NCBI GenBank assembly: GCA_963559585.1
Contig: CAUWLJ010000008.1
Coordinates: forward strand, 1 to 64,000
DNA length: 64,000 bases
Source: Eisenbergiella sp963559585
GTDB taxonomy: Bacteria > Bacillota > Clostridia > Lachnospirales > Lachnospiraceae
Reading direction: 5' to 3'
Shown here: piece by piece, positions 49,229-57,170 of the stretch
How positions within the stretch are numbered: the first letter of the stretch is position 1
Layout: each line of letters opens with the position of its first letter
Notes under the pieces: model-generated
What the model saw: the letters and a program-made list of their open reading frames with translations, nothing else
The model's database searches: none
Told to the model about the DNA's origin: nothing
Translations under genes and position numbers: made by a program

Positions 49229-50047
49229 ATGCTGACTGGAATTTTGATTGCGATAGCGGTGGTGGGCGGCGTGGGAGCCTTCATCGGCCTGTTCCTGGGC
49301 GGTGCCTCCCTGATCTTTGCCGTTGACGTGAATGAAAAGGAGGCGGCTGTGCTGGAGCAGCTTCCCGGCAACAACTGCGGAGGCTGCGGCTATCCGGGCT
49401 GTTCCGGCCTGGCGGCCGCCATTGCGGCGGGGGAAGCGCCCGTCAATGCCTGCCCGGTGGGCGGGGAGGCGGTGGGGGCGAAGATCGCCCAGATCATGGG
49501 CGTGGAGGCCCAGGAGAGCGAAAGGATGGTGGCCTTCGTCCAATGCCAGGGAACCAAGGATAAGATCAAGGTGGATTATGAATATGTGGGGGTAAAGGAC
49601 TGCCGGATGCTCTCCTTTGTTCCCAACGGCGGCGCAAAGTCCTGCAACTTTGGCTGTCTGGGCTATGGAAGCTGCGTGGAGGTCTGCCCTTTTGACGCCA
49701 TTCACGTGTTTAACGGAGTGGCCAGAGTGGACAGGGAGGCCTGTAAGGCCTGCGGAAAATGTATTTCTGTCTGTCCCAAGAACCTGATCACTTTGATCCC
49801 CTATTCAGCCCAGTATGCGGTGGCCTGCAGCTCCGGAGATAAGGGGCCGATTACCATGAAGGACTGCCGTGCAGGCTGTATCGGCTGCGGAATCTGCGCA
49901 AAGAACTGTCCCTCCGGCGCTATTAAGGTGGAGAATTTCAATGCCACGATTGATCAGAGCAAGTGTACCGGCTGCGGGATCTGTGCGGAAAAGTGCCCGA
50001 AGAAGGTGATTGTGGTGACGGGCGGGAAGGCTGTGGCGGGGGGATAA
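49229..50047 (+). CDS. rnfB: Rnf complex subunit B, ferredoxin-type
   Basis: A 272-residue subunit that takes electrons from ferredoxin. An N-terminal helix (3-27) anchors it. The Fe-S domain has NNCGGCGYPGCSGLA (residues 49-63) with a distal Cys. Then come CxxxC-type clusters (CLGYGSCVEVCP, CKACGKCISVCP, CIGCGICAKNCP, CTGCGICAEKCP). This gives several [4Fe-4S] centres, more than in E. coli RnfB, as in acetogens and other Clostridia. The last gene of the operon. It converges on apbE 28 bases later without a clear terminator. Confidence 0.95.
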   Translation: MLTGILIAIAVVGGVGAFIGLFLGGASLIFAVDVNEKEAAVLEQLPGNNCGGCGYPGCSGLAAAIAAGEAPVNACPVGGEAVGAKIAQIMGVEAQESERMVAFVQCQGTKDKIKVDYEYVGVKDCRMLSFVPNGGAKSCNFGCLGYGSCVEVCPFDAIHVFNGVARVDREACKACGKCISVCPKNLITLIPYSAQYAVACSSGDKGPITMKDCRAGCIGCGICAKNCPSGAIKVENFNATIDQSKCTGCGICAEKCPKKVIVVTGGKAVAGG

Positions 50048-50075
50048 CCGCTCCCTCCTTTTGTGGAGAAGGAAG

Positions 50076-51089
50076 TCATCCTGTGCCGTTTCCATCCAGG
50101 GAGATGCCGCTGCTGGGATGGAGAACCTGATCCTGGGTGATAAAAACTGCCTCCACTCCGGGCAGGCTCTCGATCAGCTTCATCCCTTCTTCCAGCCCAA
50201 GGCAGAAGCAGGTTGTGCTCAGCGCATCCCCCTCCAGGGAGGAGCGTGAGAGGATGGTGACGCTGTACAGGCTGTTTTCTACCGGATACCCGGTCTGCGG
50301 GTCGAGAATATGATGGTAGAGACGGCCGTCCTTTTCAAAATACCGCTGGTAGACGCCGGAGGAAACCAGGGACTGATCGCGGACGGACAGAATGGCGGCG
50401 GCGCTTCCTCCCTGATCGAAGGGCCTCTGGATGCCAATGCGGAAAGGCTCCCCGTCAGGACGGCTTCCCAGGGTCAGCACGTTTCCTCCCAGGTCCAGCA
50501 GGGCATGCTCCACGCCCTGCTCCAGCAGATATTCCTTCAGACGGTCGGCCACATATCCCTTGGCCACAAACCCCAAATCGATGGAAGCCCCGGGATCCTC
50601 CAGGACAACCTGGTTTCCGCTCAAATGGATTTTTTCATAGCCCACATGGCTCAGACCTTCCTGTATCTGGGTTTCATCCGGTATCCGTACCTGCTCCTCG
50701 TCCAGGGCGGCCTGGACGCCAAAATCCCACAACGAGGACAGGGGCGCAATGGTGGGATCGATGCGTCCGTTGCTGAGCTTCGCGTAGGAAAGGGCAGTCT
50801 GCAGCAGGGAGATGGTTTCAGGGGAGACCTCCACAGGTTTTCCCTGGCTGTGATTGATCCGGTAGACATCGCTTCCCTCCTTCGTGCGGCTGAACAGCTC
50901 CTCGTACTTCTGGCACAGGCTGAAGCAGGTGTCGATCAGAGGTTCGTCCGTCGCATCATAGACGGTGATGGTGACTGCCGTGTCGAAATAGAAGCCTGTC
51001 CGGGAAATGGGTTCTGAGGCTTTTCCGCAGCCTGACAGCATCAGTGCCCAAAAGAGACAGAAAAAAAGGGGAAGCGGTTTCTTTTTCAT
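50076..51089 (-). CDS. apbE: FAD:protein FMN transferase lipoprotein
   Basis: About 337 residues. A lipoprotein signal MKKKPLPLFFCLFWALMLSG-C anchors it outside the membrane. The ApbE core shows YFDTAVTITVYD, FSRTKEGSDVYRIN, DPTIAPLSSLWDFG, DLGFVAKGYVADRL, DLGGNVLTLGSRPDG and the Mg2+-binding Thr/Asp end (GDALSTTCFCLG). It transfers FMN from FAD to threonines in RnfD and RnfG, which lie next to it, so its location explains its job. ATG 51089 is chosen for the signal peptide. The frame is open upstream through a Lys/Leu/Phe-rich tandem-repeat stretch. Confidence 0.92.
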   Translation of the reverse strand: MKKKPLPLFFCLFWALMLSGCGKASEPISRTGFYFDTAVTITVYDATDEPLIDTCFSLCQKYEELFSRTKEGSDVYRINHSQGKPVEVSPETISLLQTALSYAKLSNGRIDPTIAPLSSLWDFGVQAALDEEQVRIPDETQIQEGLSHVGYEKIHLSGNQVVLEDPGASIDLGFVAKGYVADRLKEYLLEQGVEHALLDLGGNVLTLGSRPDGEPFRIGIQRPFDQGGSAAAILSVRDQSLVSSGVYQRYFEKDGRLYHHILDPQTGYPVENSLYSVTILSRSSLEGDALSTTCFCLGLEEGMKLIESLPGVEAVFITQDQVLHPSSGISLDGNGTG

Positions 51090-51497
51090 GAATAGTTCCT
51101 TTTCCATGAATAGTTCCTTTTTTATTAGTAGTTTTTTTCTTATTAACAATTTCTTTTGTATTCTTTCTGACATGGCTTTTCTCAGCATCATAGGGATTAC
51201 CTTTCTTAAATGTACGTAAGAATCCTTCTCCGCTGTTTCCGGGTAAGCCGGTAAACAGCAATATCTTATCTTCTGAAATACAGTTCTGAAAATGATTTCC
51301 GGTGACAAAATTAAATATAACATGTTATGAGAAACTTGAAAACCGTGGCTTGGTTCGCGTTGGCATGAACTGCCATATCCTGTCAGGCTGGAAAAGTTGT
51401 GGATATATTTTTATCCGTTGATGCGTAAAATATGACTATAGTGTGAAATAGATTTTACATTTGTATTACAAAACAGAAAAGAAAGGCGGGAAGAGGA
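51090..51497. other. 407-base region between apbE and the SleB-like gene
   Basis: Next to apbE are two tandem copies of an 18-base unit carrying both a GGAA ribosome site and an ATG (about 51080-51120), in a T-rich tract. A relic of repeat family C forms a hairpin at 51232-51259. The segment 51290-51490 is AT-rich and probably holds the promoters of both divergent genes. No clear -35/-10 pair stands out. Confidence 0.5.
51232..51259. repeat. Family C-like relic hairpin
   Basis: GCTGTTTCCGG and CCGGTAAACAGC pair with one mismatch. The pattern is the same as the left-end hairpin of the full family C copy (32318-32345). Confidence 0.45.
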
Positions 51498-52178
51498 GTG
51501 GAAGCCAGAGCAGTAAAAAGCGCCTGCTGGGAAGCGGATCATAAAAAATACAGGAGGTATGAGCGATACGGAGTCATGCTTCTGACGGCGAGTATGGTGA
51601 CGGCCATGGCGGCGGTCTGCGGCAGGGGGACGGCGTTGAACCTGACGGCCTCCAGACAGGCAGAGCACGCCGCCGTGATGGAGCAGCTCACGGCTATGGA
51701 GGAGACAAGCTGTCAGGTGAAGGCGGCTCCGGCGGATTCCCGGCAGAGGGTGATCCGCTATGAGGTGATGGAAAAGGAACCGGCTTACCGGCTCAGCGAC
51801 GCCGACTACGACACCCTGCTTCGCATTGTGGAGGCAGAGGCCGGAGGAGAGGATGAGAACGGGAAGCTTCTGGTGGCAAATGTAGTGCTGAACCGGGTGG
51901 AAAGCAGCCTTTTTCCTGATACTGTCACAGAGGTGGTGTATCAGAAGGAGTACGGAGTCTGCCAGTTCTCCCCGGTGGGCGATGGCCGCATCGACCGGGT
52001 CACGGTCAGCGAGGAGACAAGGAGAGCGGTGGAGAGAGCCGTCTATGATGGGGAGGATCTTTCAAAAGGCGCTCTTTACTTTGCGGCTAGAAGCGCGGCA
52101 GCCTCCGACCGTATGGCCTGGTTTGACCGGAATCTGACATGGCTGTTTGCTTATGGCGGGCATGAATTTTATATGTGA
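51498..52178 (+). CDS. SleB/CwlJ-type cell wall hydrolase (Hydrolase_2)
   Basis: A 226-residue protein with an N-terminal membrane or signal segment (residues 25-42). The C-terminal catalytic domain (95-226) has LLRIVEAEAGGEDENGKLLVANVVLNRV, with the putative catalytic glutamate, and YGVCQFSPVGDGRI. This is the SleB/CwlJ lytic transglycosylase family used in spore-cortex hydrolysis and sometimes vegetative wall turnover. SleB's peptidoglycan-binding domain is missing, so it is nearer CwlJ-like short forms. The start is GTG 51498 after GAAGAGGA. Confidence 0.85.
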   Translation: MEARAVKSACWEADHKKYRRYERYGVMLLTASMVTAMAAVCGRGTALNLTASRQAEHAAVMEQLTAMEETSCQVKAAPADSRQRVIRYEVMEKEPAYRLSDADYDTLLRIVEAEAGGEDENGKLLVANVVLNRVESSLFPDTVTEVVYQKEYGVCQFSPVGDGRIDRVTVSEETRRAVERAVYDGEDLSKGALYFAARSAAASDRMAWFDRNLTWLFAYGGHEFYM

Positions 52179-52183
52179 ACGTA

Positions 52184-52258
52184 CCTCTTTTGCGCAGCAA
52201 AGCTTTCAACAGGCCCGCGAAAGTTACTGTTTACGGGCCTGCCGTGAACAGTAACCAA
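52184..52258. repeat. Family C repeat, copy 3 (inverted and shortened)
   Basis: The first part (cctcttttgcgcagcaaagc, then tttcaacaggcccgcg) is the reverse complement of the inner part of the other copies. It ends in a 14-bp hairpin GTTACTGTTTACGG/CCGTGAACAGTAAC (52223-52255). It lies six bases after the SleB-like stop. Confidence 0.7.
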
Positions 52259-52405
52259 GTGTTTTTGAATCGGCGCGGCTGAACGGCAAAAGCTTGCGGA
52301 AAGAGAACGTATGTGCTATACTTTTGCGTAGATAAAGTGAATCAGGCTGCCTGGCAGGCCGGATGGTTTTGGAGGCCCAGATGGCGGCAGCGGGGGAGTG
52401 TCGAA

Positions 52406-52738
52406 ATGACAACAAGAAAAGCGGTTTTGGATTACGGGCTTACGTTTCCGGAGGTTTACGTGGACGCGCCTTTTCATGATGACAACTGGGTACTGCTCCG
52501 GTACCGGAAGAACCGGAAGGCTTTTGCGTGGACGTATGAGAAGGATGGTTTTCTGTGGGTGAATGTGAAGGTGGATCCTCAGTGGAGGGATGTGTGGCGG
52601 GCGGCCTATGACGGGGTGCTGCCCGGGTATCATCAGAATAAGGAGCACTGGAATTCCCTGCGTCTGGACGGGAGCATACCGGAGAGGGAAGTGAAGCGGA
52701 TGATCGCGGAAAGCTATGATCTGATCGCGGGGAAGTAA
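52406..52738 (+). CDS. MmcQ/YjbR-family protein
   Basis: A 110-residue double-wing-fold protein: YGLTFPEVYVDAPFHDDNW at the start, KNRKAFAWTYEKDGFLWVNVK in the middle, and GYHQNKEHWNSLRLDG toward the end. This fold resembles CyaY and was proposed to bind DNA, but no biochemical role is settled. ATG 52406 has GGGGGAG upstream. A longer frame from 52313 begins in untranslated sequence. Confidence 0.85.
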   Translation: MTTRKAVLDYGLTFPEVYVDAPFHDDNWVLLRYRKNRKAFAWTYEKDGFLWVNVKVDPQWRDVWRAAYDGVLPGYHQNKEHWNSLRLDGSIPEREVKRMIAESYDLIAGK

Positions 52739-52882
52739 GCAGAGGCCATATGTGGAAAATGTGCAGAAGATGGGAGGGATATTCCAGAGCCGAAGGGCAG
52801 ACTGCTGTATGCCTGATGATGAGAAGGATAACCGGGAAAGAACAGATGACCGGCTGAAAAGAAGAAACGGAGAAAGGAAGCT

Positions 52883-53578
52883 ATGGAACCAAGGAAGATC
52901 AGGATCGTGAAGAAAAACGACGAATATTCCCAGGAATATCAGGTTGGGGATATTCTTACGGTGGAGGGAACCTGGTACGGCGGCGTTCATGCCGCGGGAA
53001 GATCGGGGGTGCCCGTTTCACTGGACCGGGAGGAATATGAGGAGTGGGCAGAGCAGGAGGAGAGGCGGATCGATCCCTGGTCGTATCAGCTTGGGGTGAT
53101 GGACTGTTTCTGCGAGATGGTGGCAAACGGCCTGAAAAAGCTGGCCATGAGCCATCCCTTTGCGGACAGGAGGGAGCGGGATTCCTATCTTGCGGAGGTG
53201 AAAAGGCTTTGCGGGCAGTATGGGATTTTATACTATGCGGAGGATGAGGCCTTTGTCACGGAGCTGTTTCCCAGGAAGATGAGCGAGGGGATGTGCCTGT
53301 TCCTGTTTTTCAGGACGCAGGAGGTATTGGAGGAGTACCGGGAGCTGAGGGAGAGACAGAGACGGCTTATGGCCCAGGGGACGTACACCGTGCAGGCGGC
53401 GCAGGAGATCGCGCGGGAGTTCGGGCGCCTTCTGTCCTATCCGGAGGACGGGATCGAACGGCTGATCCGGAAGCCGCTGGCTGATGCTGGATGTAACAAA
53501 GAAGGCCGTTCTGGAGGATGTGAAGGAGCTGATTTCACTGCGCATGCCGGGACGAAAGAGGAATTAGAGCATGTCTGA
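52883..53578 (+). CDS. Uncharacterised protein, probably frameshifted near its C-terminus
   Basis: A 231-residue frame I cannot assign to a family. Residues 1-195 look genuinely coding (IRIVKKNDEYSQEYQVGDIL, WSYQLGVMDCFCEMVANGLK, FFRTQEVLEEYRELRERQRR). After about residue 200 (LIRKPLADAG) codon use changes abruptly to GGA/TGT/GAA. In another frame from 53484 the bases read MLDVTKKAVLEDVKELISLR and MPGRKRN with the genome's usual codons, stopping at 53567. A one-base shift around 53475-53485 would give a protein of about 228 residues. AAGGAAG precedes the ATG. Confidence 0.6.
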   Translation: MEPRKIRIVKKNDEYSQEYQVGDILTVEGTWYGGVHAAGRSGVPVSLDREEYEEWAEQEERRIDPWSYQLGVMDCFCEMVANGLKKLAMSHPFADRRERDSYLAEVKRLCGQYGILYYAEDEAFVTELFPRKMSEGMCLFLFFRTQEVLEEYRELRERQRRLMAQGTYTVQAAQEIAREFGRLLSYPEDGIERLIRKPLADAGCNKEGRSGGCEGADFTAHAGTKEELEHV

Positions 53579-53617
53579 AAAATGCTCTTGCGCTTTAAAA
53601 CAGGAGAAACGGATAAA

Positions 53618-54463
53618 ATGATCATAGGAACACATATGTCGATAGCGGGCGGGCTGGTGAAAACGGCGGAAAATGTGGTGAAGATGGAGGCCGACACCAT
53701 GCAGATCTTCAGCAGGAATCCAAGAGGCTCCAATTTCAGGATCCCTGACGGGGAGGAGGTTCGCAGATTCCAGGAGATCAGGAGGGAGCAGGGCTGGGGG
53801 CCGATCCTGGCTCATGCGCCCTATACCATGAACCTGGCCAGTGCCCAGGAAAAGGTGTACGAGTTTGCCTGCACGGTGATCCGGGAGGATGTTGGGCGCA
53901 TGGATGCTCTTGGAATTGAAAATATCGTGTTTCATCCGGGAAGCCATACGGGAATCGGCGTACAGGCAGGGATACAGAATATTATCCGGGGGCTGAACCA
54001 GGCCATCACGGGGCAGGAGCGGATCACGGTGCTGCTGGAGACCATGAGCGGCAAGGGGACGGAGATCGGAGTATCGTTTGAACAGCTGAAAGAGATCCGG
54101 GATGGCGCAGACCATCCGGAGCGGATCGGGATCTGCCTGGATACCTGCCACGTATTTTCGGCAGGGTACGATATTGTAAACGATCTGGACGGGGTGCTGG
54201 AGGAGTTTGACCGGGTGCTGGGGCTTTCTCTGCTCCGGGCCATCCATCTGAATGACAGCCTGACCCCGTTTGGAGCCCATAAGGACAGGCACAGCACCAT
54301 CGGGACGGGACAGATCGGAATGGAAGCCCTTCTGCGGGTGCTGACCCATCCGGCCCTGCGCCATCTTCCCTTTTATCTGGAGACGCCCCTGGACGATGTA
54401 GGGCATAAGGAGGAGATCAGGATGCTGCGGGAAAGGGTTTCCGGGAGGAATGGGGATGGATGA
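53618..54463 (+). CDS. nfo: Endonuclease IV (deoxyribonuclease IV)
   Basis: A 281-residue TIM-barrel AP endonuclease that incises 5' of abasic sites in base excision repair. Zinc-site motifs follow in order: IIGTHMSIAGG, FHPGSHTGIG, LLETMSGKGTEIG, CLDTCHVFSAGYD, AIHLNDS, GAHKDRHSTIGTGQIG and YLETPLDD. ATG 53618 has CAGGAG ten bases upstream. Its 3' end overlaps the following helicase gene by eight bases, so a small DNA-repair operon (nfo, mrfA, uvrD-like) is likely. Confidence 0.95.
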   Translation: MIIGTHMSIAGGLVKTAENVVKMEADTMQIFSRNPRGSNFRIPDGEEVRRFQEIRREQGWGPILAHAPYTMNLASAQEKVYEFACTVIREDVGRMDALGIENIVFHPGSHTGIGVQAGIQNIIRGLNQAITGQERITVLLETMSGKGTEIGVSFEQLKEIRDGADHPERIGICLDTCHVFSAGYDIVNDLDGVLEEFDRVLGLSLLRAIHLNDSLTPFGAHKDRHSTIGTGQIGMEALLRVLTHPALRHLPFYLETPLDDVGHKEEIRMLRERVSGRNGDG

Positions 54464-57170
54464 GCAGGCGCGCGTGATACATAGAAGAAAAATCCCGGCA
54501 AGAAGGGCGCAGTATGCGAAGCTGCCCTCGGACATGAGCCCGGAGCTTGGAGCCTGTCTGGGGCAGATGGGGATCAGCAGGCTGTACAGCCACCAGGCGC
54601 AGATGTTTGAGGCTGTCCGGTCGGGGGAGGATGTGGTGATCACAACCTCCACGGCCAGCGGCAAGACTCTTTCCTTCCTGCTTCCGGTTCTGGAAAGCCT
54701 TCTGGAGGATCCGTCGGGAAGGGCTGTTTTTCTGTATCCCACCAAGGCTTTGGCGGCGGATCAGCTTCGTGCGCTGAAGCCTTTTCTCTCCTGCTTCCAG
54801 GGAAGGATAGAGGCAGGGGTGTATGACGGGGATACGCCCGCACAGGAGCGGAGCAGGATCAGAAGGTGTGCAAACCTGATTTTGACGAATGCGGATATGC
54901 TGAATACTTCTTTTCTGCCAAACCACAGCAGCTACGGGTTTGATTTTATTTTCAGCCATCTGAAATTCGTGGTGATCGACGAGCTTCACAGCTACCGGGG
55001 AGCCTTCGGCTCCCATCTGGCAAATCTGTTCCGCAGGCTGGAACGGATCTGCCGGTATTATCAGGCGAGGCCGCAGTTTTTGTGCAGCTCGGCAACCATT
55101 GCCAATCCGGCCCAGCTTGCCTCACTCATCTGCGGCAGGCCGTTTCGGGTCATCGACCAGGACGGCTCTCCTGCGCCGGAAAAGGAATTTATCTTTCTTC
55201 AGCCGCCGCCCCTCTCCCCTGCCTCCAACGGGGGGCGGGAGAACCCGGGCCTGCGTATGTCAGCCGCAGGGACGGCCGCCTGCCTGATTCCCGGCCTGGT
55301 GAGGGAGGGGCGCCATTTCATTGCATTTGCGGGGAGCAGGAGGAATGTGGAGGTGATCCTGAGGGAGGCCCGGGACCGGATGGAGACGGTGGATATGGCC
55401 CGGAGGATCGCCGGATACAGAAGCGGTTATACTCCGGCGGAGAGGAGACAGATTGAACGGAAAATGGCGGACGGGGAGCTGTCCGGCCTTGTTTCTACCA
55501 ATGCGCTGGAGCTTGGCATAGACATCGGCGCGCTGGATACCACCGTGCTGGCAGGATATCCGGGCACCTGCGCTTCCTTCTGGCAGCAGACGGGGCGGGC
55601 CGGCAGGAGGAACGGCACGGCTTCCTGCGTCAACTATCTGATTCTGAAAAGCCATCCCTTCGACCAGTATATAGCGGCCTGCCCGGAATGGCTTTTTTCA
55701 GGAAAAAGCGAGAACGCGGTGGTGGACCGGGACAATCTTCTCATCCAGCTTGCCCACATCCGGGCGGCGGCCGCGGAGCTTCCCCTGACACTGGACGATA
55801 TGGCGCTGTTTCCCGATCTGGGAGAGGTGATCCCGGTGCTCCTGTCGCAGGAGGAGCTGGAGAGCCTGGGAGGAAAGTTTATCTGGTCAGGGCCGGCGTT
55901 TCCCGCAGGGGATTACAGCCTCAGAAACATGGATCAAGTCCGCTTCCGCCTGCTGGAGAAGGACAGCGGCAGGCAGATCACGGAGATGGATGAAACCCAG
56001 GCCTATCATGAGATTTATCCGGGAGCCGTTTATCTGCATGAGGGCGTCCAGTACCAGGTAGTGTCTCTGGAGGTGGAAGGGCGCGTGGCCCTGGCCGGGC
56101 TTTCTGAGGGAAACTATTATACGGTTCCAATGGGGCAGACGGCCACCCATATCCTGCGGGTACAGAAGGAGGAGGAATACGCCAGAACATATATCCGATT
56201 CGGAGATATTCATGTGGACGAGAGGGTGGAGCTGTACAAGAAGCTGGAATTTCACAGCCGCCAGAACCTGGGCTATGAGAGGCTGGAGCAGCCTCTGGAA
56301 AAGGGGTATGACACGGAGAGCGTATGGCTCCTGATGCCCCGGGAGGTGGTGAGGGCTTACCAGAGTCTGCTGCGCCGGGACAGAAACGGAAATGTGACGG
56401 GAGGAAACTGCTTTGAGGGGATGGCCTATGCGTTGAAAAACGCGGCCATGATGGTGACGATGGCCTCCGGCGAGGATGTGAACGCGGTGGTTTCCGATAA
56501 TGCTCTTATCCCGGATTCCAATCCGGATCGGGAGGTTTATCTGTTTATCTACGATAAATATGTGGGCGGCCTGGGGTACTCTGAGAAGATCAGCGATTTT
56601 GTGCCCCGGATCCTGAAACAGGCTGCGGCGCTGGTGCAGGGCTGCAGTTGCCGGGATGGCTGCCCGGCCTGTGTGGGAGATTTCACTCTGGATAAGGAAA
56701 TGGTTCTGTGGGGGCTTCAAAGCCTTATGGAGGAAAGAGAGCTGCCGCAGGGCAGAAGCTTCCCGCAGGGGGATTTCCTGCTACCGTGCTGTGGGCAGAC
56801 ACGGAGCGGGCTCCCGCTGGGGGAGGATGAGCCTCCGTCCCGTCCCGGGATCCCTTTTCGGGAGCTGCCGGACAGATGGCAGGAGCTTTGCCGGGAGGCG
56901 GAACAGGGCCGGATGGCAGGTGCAGGCTTTTTGAAGGAGGCTGAAGCGGTGGAAACGAAAGGGCCGGATTTGATCCTCACGGTGCGCACCGGTTTCACCG
57001 CCGGATGGGGCATGCAGGAGCAAAATCAAAGAATGCTCCGGCGCATTCTGCTTCGGCTGGCTGTCTGCCCGGCCGATTTTCAGCTTTTGATCAGGGAAAG
57101 CGGGGAGGATGGAGAGGAGACGCGGGAAAAACTGCGCCGCCGTTACGAAGATGTGGTACGAAAGAAATAA
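54456..57170 (+). CDS. mrfA: MrfA/YprA-like DEAD/DEAH helicase with DUF1998 zinc-binding end
   Basis: A 904-residue superfamily 2 helicase. Walker A TSTASGKT (64-71), DELH (175-178), SSATIANP (motif III) and QQTGRAGRRNG (motif VI) are clear. The C-terminal DUF1998 region carries the four-cysteine motif GCSCRDGCPACVGD near residue 730, which in B. subtilis MrfA binds zinc. MrfA works with exonuclease MrfB to remove mitomycin C crosslinks independently of UvrABC. An MrfB-like gene is at 43343-44692 rather than adjacent. Start ATG 54456 is seven bases after GGGAGG. ATG 54450 would touch it. Confidence 0.88.
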   Translation: MDEQARVIHRRKIPARRAQYAKLPSDMSPELGACLGQMGISRLYSHQAQMFEAVRSGEDVVITTSTASGKTLSFLLPVLESLLEDPSGRAVFLYPTKALAADQLRALKPFLSCFQGRIEAGVYDGDTPAQERSRIRRCANLILTNADMLNTSFLPNHSSYGFDFIFSHLKFVVIDELHSYRGAFGSHLANLFRRLERICRYYQARPQFLCSSATIANPAQLASLICGRPFRVIDQDGSPAPEKEFIFLQPPPLSPASNGGRENPGLRMSAAGTAACLIPGLVREGRHFIAFAGSRRNVEVILREARDRMETVDMARRIAGYRSGYTPAERRQIERKMADGELSGLVSTNALELGIDIGALDTTVLAGYPGTCASFWQQTGRAGRRNGTASCVNYLILKSHPFDQYIAACPEWLFSGKSENAVVDRDNLLIQLAHIRAAAAELPLTLDDMALFPDLGEVIPVLLSQEELESLGGKFIWSGPAFPAGDYSLRNMDQVRFRLLEKDSGRQITEMDETQAYHEIYPGAVYLHEGVQYQVVSLEVEGRVALAGLSEGNYYTVPMGQTATHILRVQKEEEYARTYIRFGDIHVDERVELYKKLEFHSRQNLGYERLEQPLEKGYDTESVWLLMPREVVRAYQSLLRRDRNGNVTGGNCFEGMAYALKNAAMMVTMASGEDVNAVVSDNALIPDSNPDREVYLFIYDKYVGGLGYSEKISDFVPRILKQAAALVQGCSCRDGCPACVGDFTLDKEMVLWGLQSLMEERELPQGRSFPQGDFLLPCCGQTRSGLPLGEDEPPSRPGIPFRELPDRWQELCREAEQGRMAGAGFLKEAEAVETKGPDLILTVRTGFTAGWGMQEQNQRMLRRILLRLAVCPADFQLLIRESGEDGEETREKLRRRYEDVVRKK

